A DNA stretch of 9,730 nucleotides from Clostridiales bacterium (GTDB lineage Bacteria; Bacillota; Clostridia; Oscillospirales; Acutalibacteraceae). Both the position numbers and the translations under genes were made by a program. Within the stretch, counting starts at the first letter, position 1. Each line of letters opens with the position of its first letter. Shown here one piece after another: positions 6,609-9,730 of the stretch. Under the pieces are notes generated by a model, which was given only the letters and a program-made list of their open reading frames with translations, did no database searches and was not told the DNA's origin. Location: NCBI GenBank assembly GCA_012728445.1, contig JAAYFA010000138.1:1-9730 (forward strand), in the 5' to 3' direction.

Positions 6609-7763
6609 CTATATGAATCGGATTCCTAATGCTTTAAGGAAAAGTTGCCAAAGCTGTTGCAAAATTGACAGCACACTAACCGAGGGTACCTTATACTCCA
6701 CCACCACTGATTGAAATTTGCCGTAGGGCTTTGCGTCACATGTCACTAACCCGATATACTCACCCGGCGACTGAGTGAACGAAAAAGACGCATAGCCGCT
6801 CCTGTTTGTGTATGCGCTACCGACCAACTTCATGGGTGTGTTTTCGCCTTGTCTGCCCATGTAAAAATCGACCTTGACCGGTCCCGTTGGCCAATTAGGC
6901 ACTTCGTTTGTCGAGCGATAAAAATCCACACTCACCGCAACCGTATAAGTCGCAGTTGATTTGCGGCCGGGTGATTCCACAGATGTTTTTAAATCTAAGT
7001 TAAGCCCGACTTTGGGCACAGAAAAATAAGCTTGCGGCGCATAAATAGATCCCCATTCCGACTCTACCAACTTAGCACCGGCAACATAATCGCCCGGCAC
7101 AATCGGCACAGAAATTTCCGCCTGCCCGTCAACCAAGTAAACACTGCCGACAAAGTCTGCCGGATACATATCAACCAACGGATTACCGGTATAGAAATCG
7201 ATTTTCAGGGGTTGTGCGAGAACTCTTGGGCCGGTACCGTTTTCCGGAAAAACGAGTTTCGCATTCAGAATAACATTATTATTGAGATTCCCGGAAATGC
7301 CGTTCACTGTTTGTGCAGTCAGTTTCAATACAGGCACAGCCGGTTCAGCGGTTTTGACTTCATAATAGCAAACATTCGAAAACAGCTCCCCATAAACATG
7401 GCTTTTAATAACCGCGCCGCCTGCATACTGCCCCGGCGCCTGCCATGTTCCCAAGGTCGCATAGCCTTTTGGGTCGGGCATGGCACTGCCTAAATATTCA
7501 TTTGGGTACACGCATAGAATGGCGCTGCCCGTGTAAAATTCAATCGTCACGCCAAGCGGACCGCCAAGTGCCGCCGGTTCGCCGTCCAACAGCGCGGTAA
7601 ACTTAACATTTGTTTTGCAGCTTTCGTCCACTTCCACCTGCAAGCTCAGCACGGGTTGCTCAGTCACCACAGCCGTCGACGCATACGCCGATGAACCCGT
7701 CAAGAAAAGAAACAGGAATGCAAAAAATAACGAGAACAATCTTTTCAACTTCATCATCTCCAT
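6609..7763 (-). CDS. Secreted protein with three Ig-like repeats
   Basis: A 384-residue exported protein of unknown function. The start is one of three close ATGs (7763, 7757, 7754); none has a well-spaced Shine-Dalgarno site. The frame is open to 7853, but that extension would run through the promoter. Residues 1 to about 28 form a signal peptide (MKLKR, a long Phe/Leu core, then SSAYAS). The rest is three repeats of about 100 residues (approximately 38-137, 144-250, 252-360). Each has the pattern [IV]-[DE]-F-Y-x-G, then V/L-G-S, then P-G-x-Y near its end, as in beta-sandwich Ig-like domains. A tail at 361-384 contains LWQLFLKALG (371-380), matching the phosphatase C-termini. No enzymatic motif, LPXTG or Cys lipobox is visible. 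A surface, adhesion or matrix role is inference. Confidence 0.82.
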   Translation of the reverse strand: MEMMKLKRLFSLFFAFLFLFLTGSSAYASTAVVTEQPVLSLQVEVDESCKTNVKFTALLDGEPAALGGPLGVTIEFYTGSAILCVYPNEYLGSAMPDPKGYATLGTWQAPGQYAGGAVIKSHVYGELFSNVCYYEVKTAEPAVPVLKLTAQTVNGISGNLNNNVILNAKLVFPENGTGPRVLAQPLKIDFYTGNPLVDMYPADFVGSVYLVDGQAEISVPIVPGDYVAGAKLVESEWGSIYAPQAYFSVPKVGLNLDLKTSVESPGRKSTATYTVAVSVDFYRSTNEVPNWPTGPVKVDFYMGRQGENTPMKLVGSAYTNRSGYASFSFTQSPGEYIGLVTCDAKPYGKFQSVVVEYKVPSVSVLSILQQLWQLFLKALGIRFI

Positions 7764-7824
7764 CAATAATAAAAGAGGGGTCAGTTGTGTATTGTGCAAA
7801 TCTTTCGATTTCGATTGCAAGTTG

Positions 7825-7853
7825 ATTCTACCATACGTAACAGTTATTGTCAA
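7825..7853 (-). promoter_or_regulatory. Strong promoter of the Ig-repeat protein
   Basis: Read on the minus strand: consensus TTGACA (7848-7853), a 17-bp spacer and TAGAAT (7825-7830), with TGG before the -10 box (extended -10). It predicts a leader of about 55 nt. The remainder of the 7764-8072 gap, towards the ADP-ribosylglycohydrolase, holds no gene I can support and no convincing plus-strand promoter. TTGACT at 7980-7985 is a possible -35 box but lacks a good -10 partner. Confidence 0.75.
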
Positions 7854-8072
7854 TATTTCAAGTATTTTTAGTCAATTGTGCATTAAAAAGTTCGGATATT
7901 ATCCTTTTGCGAATCAGGAACCTGTATCCCATATTGCAGTGAATCAGAGAAACGTCCGTGTTTTTTCAAGTGGCTTATCTTGACTCGAATCCATTGTATC
8001 CTATCGCTTTTTGTGATAGTGTTGTAGAAACATTTACAGATATACCCGATATTTTGATTGTGAGGTAATTTC

Positions 8073-8870
8073 ATGTTGGGAGCGATTATCGGTGATATTG
8101 TCGGCTCACGCTTTGAGTGGAACAATATCAAAACAAAAGATTTTGAGTTTTTGACACATGACTGCTTTGCGACCGATGACAGCATTATGTCGTTGGCCAT
8201 TGCTCATGCAGTCTTGGCAAGTGAGGGTAATTTTGATAATTTAGGTGAACTTGCTGTAAGCTCCATGCAGGGTATTGGTCGCTTTTATCCCGGCTGCGGC
8301 TATGGTGGGCGATTTTACAATTGGATGTTCTCGGACAATCCCCAACCCTATAACAGCTATGGCAACGGTGCCGCTATGCGTGTGAGTGCTTGCGGCTTTG
8401 CGGCAGATACCCTCGAAGAAGCCATGCTGCTGTCAAAAAAAGTCACGGAGGTAACCCACAATCACCCGGAGGGACTGAAAGGGGCGGAGGCTACTGTTGT
8501 CGCGATTTATATGGCACGTACCGGCAGTACCATTCTTGAAATACGCGACTATATCAATAAACATTATTACCCGATGAATTTTACACTCGATGGAATTCGC
8601 GATACCTATGAGTTTAATGAAACCTGTCAAGATACGGTTCCGCAAGCGATTATGGCTTTCCTCGAATCAACCGATTTTGAAGATGCGATTCGTAATGCTA
8701 TTTCCATCGGTGGCGATAGCGACACCCTCGCTGCCATCACCGGCGGTATTGCGGAGGCTTATTACGGCGTACCGGATGACATGAGGAAGAATGCGTTAGA
8801 TTACCTTGACGAACGGTTGATGAAAATACTCATCGAGTTTGAGAATAAGTACCATCCTCAACTCGAATAA
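8073..8870 (+). CDS. ADP-ribosylglycohydrolase (DraG/ARH-like)
   Basis: A 265-residue cytoplasmic hydrolase of the ADP-ribosylglycohydrolase family, which removes ADP-ribose from modified targets using a dinuclear Mg2+ centre. ATG 8073 has GAGGT 6 nt upstream. Characteristic elements in order are the N-terminal GAIIGDIVGSRFE (3-15), T34-D35-D36-S37 with the first metal-binding Asps, GNGAAMR in the middle, and GGDSDT with D215, D217 and T218, followed by ITGGIAEAYYG. All expected metal ligands appear intact, so the enzyme should be active. No ADP-ribosyltransferase gene is seen in the window, so its target is unknown; in bacteria the family ranges from nitrogenase regulation to detoxification of ADP-ribosyl modifications and nucleoside metabolism. 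It stands alone between divergent and convergent neighbours. Confidence 0.92.
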   Translation: MLGAIIGDIVGSRFEWNNIKTKDFEFLTHDCFATDDSIMSLAIAHAVLASEGNFDNLGELAVSSMQGIGRFYPGCGYGGRFYNWMFSDNPQPYNSYGNGAAMRVSACGFAADTLEEAMLLSKKVTEVTHNHPEGLKGAEATVVAIYMARTGSTILEIRDYINKHYYPMNFTLDGIRDTYEFNETCQDTVPQAIMAFLESTDFEDAIRNAISIGGDSDTLAAITGGIAEAYYGVPDDMRKNALDYLDERLMKILIEFENKYHPQLE

Positions 8871-8903
8871 ACCATAACCTTGTTCATGACAGCGTTTCAA
8901 AGC

Positions 8904-8923
8904 CAGGCGTTAAACCTCGCCTG
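8904..8923. terminator. Weak hairpin between convergent ADP-ribosylglycohydrolase and four-helix-bundle genes
   Basis: CAGGCG (8904-8909) and CGCCTG (8918-8923) form a 6-bp GC-rich stem with an 8-nt loop, 34 bp after the hydrolase stop codon. Neither side has a proper T-run, so this is only a possible terminator for the convergent genes. Confidence 0.3.
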
Positions 8924-8953
8924 AATAATTAAGCGGGTGTTTTCATAAAAACT

Positions 8954-9313
8954 TTATTTCGTGTTGTTTTCTTTGGCAGTTTTGCAGGAGGCTATGAGGA
9001 GCCTGCGGATGTTGCCGCACTCACCTCTCAACTTCAGAAAGTCACTTTCGCATAAATAGTTCGTTTCGAAGAGCAGTTCTAACCAATACTCCGATTCATA
9101 GCACTCTTTTAGAGCGATTTCAAGCTTCGATATAAAGTCACGTTTGCCTTGCGCATAGTTAGCTTCATATATGTTTGCACCGATAGAGGTTCCGCTTCTT
9201 ACCAACTGATTTGATAAATTAGACTCTTTTTTATTCTGTTTAATCTCTTGACAGACAAATACAATTTCTTTTGCAAATTGTTTTGATTTTGTTCTTAATA
9301 TGCTCTCTGTCAT
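8954..9313 (-). CDS. Four-helix-bundle protein of the S23/IVS family
   Basis: A 119-residue all-alpha protein of the 23S-rRNA-intervening-sequence (S23)/four-helix-bundle family. The diagnostic stretch is LVRSGTSIGANIYEA (37-51), followed by F60-x-SKLEIALKE and ESEYWLELL. ATG 9313 is chosen because AAAGGTG is 8 nt upstream and this gives the usual family length; TTG 9346 would lie inside the promoter. Members are encoded in 23S rRNA intervening sequences, and relatives (Avd) act in diversity-generating retroelements as basic pentamers that bind nucleic acid. No reverse transcriptase or rRNA is visible here. It is transcribed away from the structured repeat array that begins 16 bp upstream of its -35 box, so protein and repeat may belong to one element. 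That link is inference. Confidence 0.9.
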   Translation of the reverse strand: MTESILRTKSKQFAKEIVFVCQEIKQNKKESNLSNQLVRSGTSIGANIYEANYAQGKRDFISKLEIALKECYESEYWLELLFETNYLCESDFLKLRGECGNIRRLLIASCKTAKENNTK

Positions 9314-9336
9314 GTTTTCAACACCTTTCGAAAATG

Positions 9337-9365
9337 AGTATAGCAAAAAATAATAGGATACTCAA
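9337..9365 (-). promoter_or_regulatory. Promoter of the four-helix-bundle gene
   Basis: Read on the minus strand: TTGAGT (9360-9365), a 17-bp spacer and TATACT (9337-9342) preceded by TGC (extended -10). The leader would be about 17 nt. The repeat array starts 16 bp upstream of the -35 box, so the repeat is not part of this gene's mRNA. Confidence 0.75.
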
Positions 9366-9380
9366 GAAAAAAAATGGCTA

Positions 9381-9730
9381 ACGAAGTTAGTGATATGTTG
9401 CGCGGCAACATGATATTTTTGCTGCGGCAAAAGTGATATATCACCTACGGGTGATGTGATATGATATAAATCCTCACGTACCGCAGTGCATATCACCGGC
9501 GTAACCGATACCACACACATAGTGTATATCTCAAATCCTGCAAGGATTTATATCGTTGAAAAAAGCACTTCCACGAAGTTAGTGATATATTGCGCGGCAA
9601 TATGATATTTTTGCTGCGGCAAAAGTGATATATCACCTGCGGGTGATGTGATATGATACAAATCCCCACGCACCGCAGTGCATATCACCGGCGTAGCCGA
9701 TACCACACACATAGTGTATATCTCAAATCC
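9381..9730. repeat. Structured 192-bp tandem repeat (one full copy, second cut by the window end)
   Basis: Copy 1 starts at 9381 and copy 2 at 9573 (period 192 bp); copy 2 is cut after 158 nt. The aligned 158 nt differ at seven positions, all transitions. Each copy opens with ACGAAGTTAG and then a module of TGATAT motifs (copy 1: 9391, 9411, 9434, 9457, 9462) alternating with small perfect hairpins: GTTGC/GCAAC (9397-9409), TTTTGC-TGCG-GCAAAA (9417-9432) and ATCACC-TACG-GGTGAT (9440-9455). The last two have TNCG loops. In copy 1 the second half is enclosed by a 12-bp inverted repeat, GATATAAATCCT (9463-9474) with AGGATTTATATC (9543-9554). No protein-coding frame is supported. It may be a non-autonomous mobile repeat, a structured RNA, or an element tied to the adjacent four-helix-bundle gene. 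It fills the 9381-9730 stretch that has no gene. Confidence 0.9.
9463..9554. repeat. Long-range 12-bp inverted repeat enclosing the second half of repeat copy 1
   Basis: GATATAAATCCT (9463-9474) is the exact reverse complement of AGGATTTATATC (9543-9554). It encloses 68 nt that contain smaller possible stems (CAC/GTG near 9475-9488, CGG/CCG near 9500). An alternative local hairpin AAATCCT-GCA-AGGATTT (9533-9549) uses the same 3' arm, so two folds compete. Confidence 0.6.

Noticed and set aside
7032..7493. 153-codon plus-strand frame
   Set aside because: Antisense to the Ig-repeat gene, which has a signal peptide, repeats and a strong promoter; this frame has none.
7980..8007. Promoter TTGACT-16-TATCGC for the ADP-ribosylglycohydrolase
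   Set aside because: The -10 box matches the consensus poorly, and other pairings in this stretch are equally weak, so no promoter is called.
7883..8200. 105-codon minus-strand frame across the upstream region of the ADP-ribosylglycohydrolase
   Set aside because: It overlaps the conserved N-terminus of the hydrolase antisense, with no ribosome site or domain.
9381..9730. CRISPR array
   Set aside because: Regularly spaced TGATAT motifs and hairpins are seen, but the unit is 192 bp, the parts between motifs are themselves conserved and palindromic, and there are no unique spacers or cas genes.
8954..9730. Diversity-generating retroelement (four-helix-bundle protein as Avd)
   Set aside because: No reverse transcriptase is visible, and the differences between the repeat copies are not concentrated at adenines as template/variable repeats require.

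Overview
The window looks like a chromosomal segment of a Gram-positive, low-to-moderate GC anaerobe, most likely an uncultured Clostridia (Oscillospirales-like) gut bacterium. The reasons are sigma-A type promoters (TTGNNN, 17 bp, TATAAT-like, several with a TGn extension), purine-rich Shine-Dalgarno sites, Gram-positive style signal peptides, a GPH-family sugar symporter, a Gfo/Idh oxidoreductase and a four-helix-bundle (S23) protein beside structured repeats. The taxonomic placement is inference; there is no rRNA or other marker gene here.

Layout. (1) 1-2238, plus strand: the 3' part of one secreted calcineurin-like/purple-acid-type phosphatase and a complete paralogue, separated by a strong terminator and a new promoter. 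(2) 2386-4389, minus strand: a GPH (glycoside-pentoside-hexuronide) cation symporter preceded by a small two-helix membrane protein, probably co-transcribed. (3) 4599-5645, plus strand and divergent from the transporter pair: a Gfo/Idh/MocA sugar dehydrogenase interrupted by one in-frame TAA, so a pseudogene or a sequence error. The divergent promoter region carries an 8+8 bp inverted repeat around the minus-strand -35 box. (4) 5772-6516, minus strand: a MNT nucleotidyltransferase/HEPN pair with an 8-nt overlap, a toxin-antitoxin-like module with its own promoter and terminator. (5) 6609-7763, minus strand: a secreted protein of three Ig-like repeats. (6) 8073-8870, plus strand: an ADP-ribosylglycohydrolase. 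(7) 8954-9313, minus strand: a four-helix-bundle protein. Just upstream of its promoter, and running off the window, is a 192-bp tandem repeat made of TGATAT motifs alternating with short hairpins.

How it may work together. The transporter, small membrane protein and sugar dehydrogenase form a plausible carbohydrate or glycoside uptake and oxidation locus under divergent control. The two phosphatases and the Ig-repeat protein are exported, and all three end in the same ten-residue pattern, [FL]-W-x-x-F-[IL]-[RK]-x-L-G, which may be a shared surface-retention or export tail.

The most unusual element is the repeat at 9381-9730. The two copies differ at seven positions, all transitions. One pair of changes is compensatory at the two ends of the same stem, which points to selection on a folded RNA or ssDNA.
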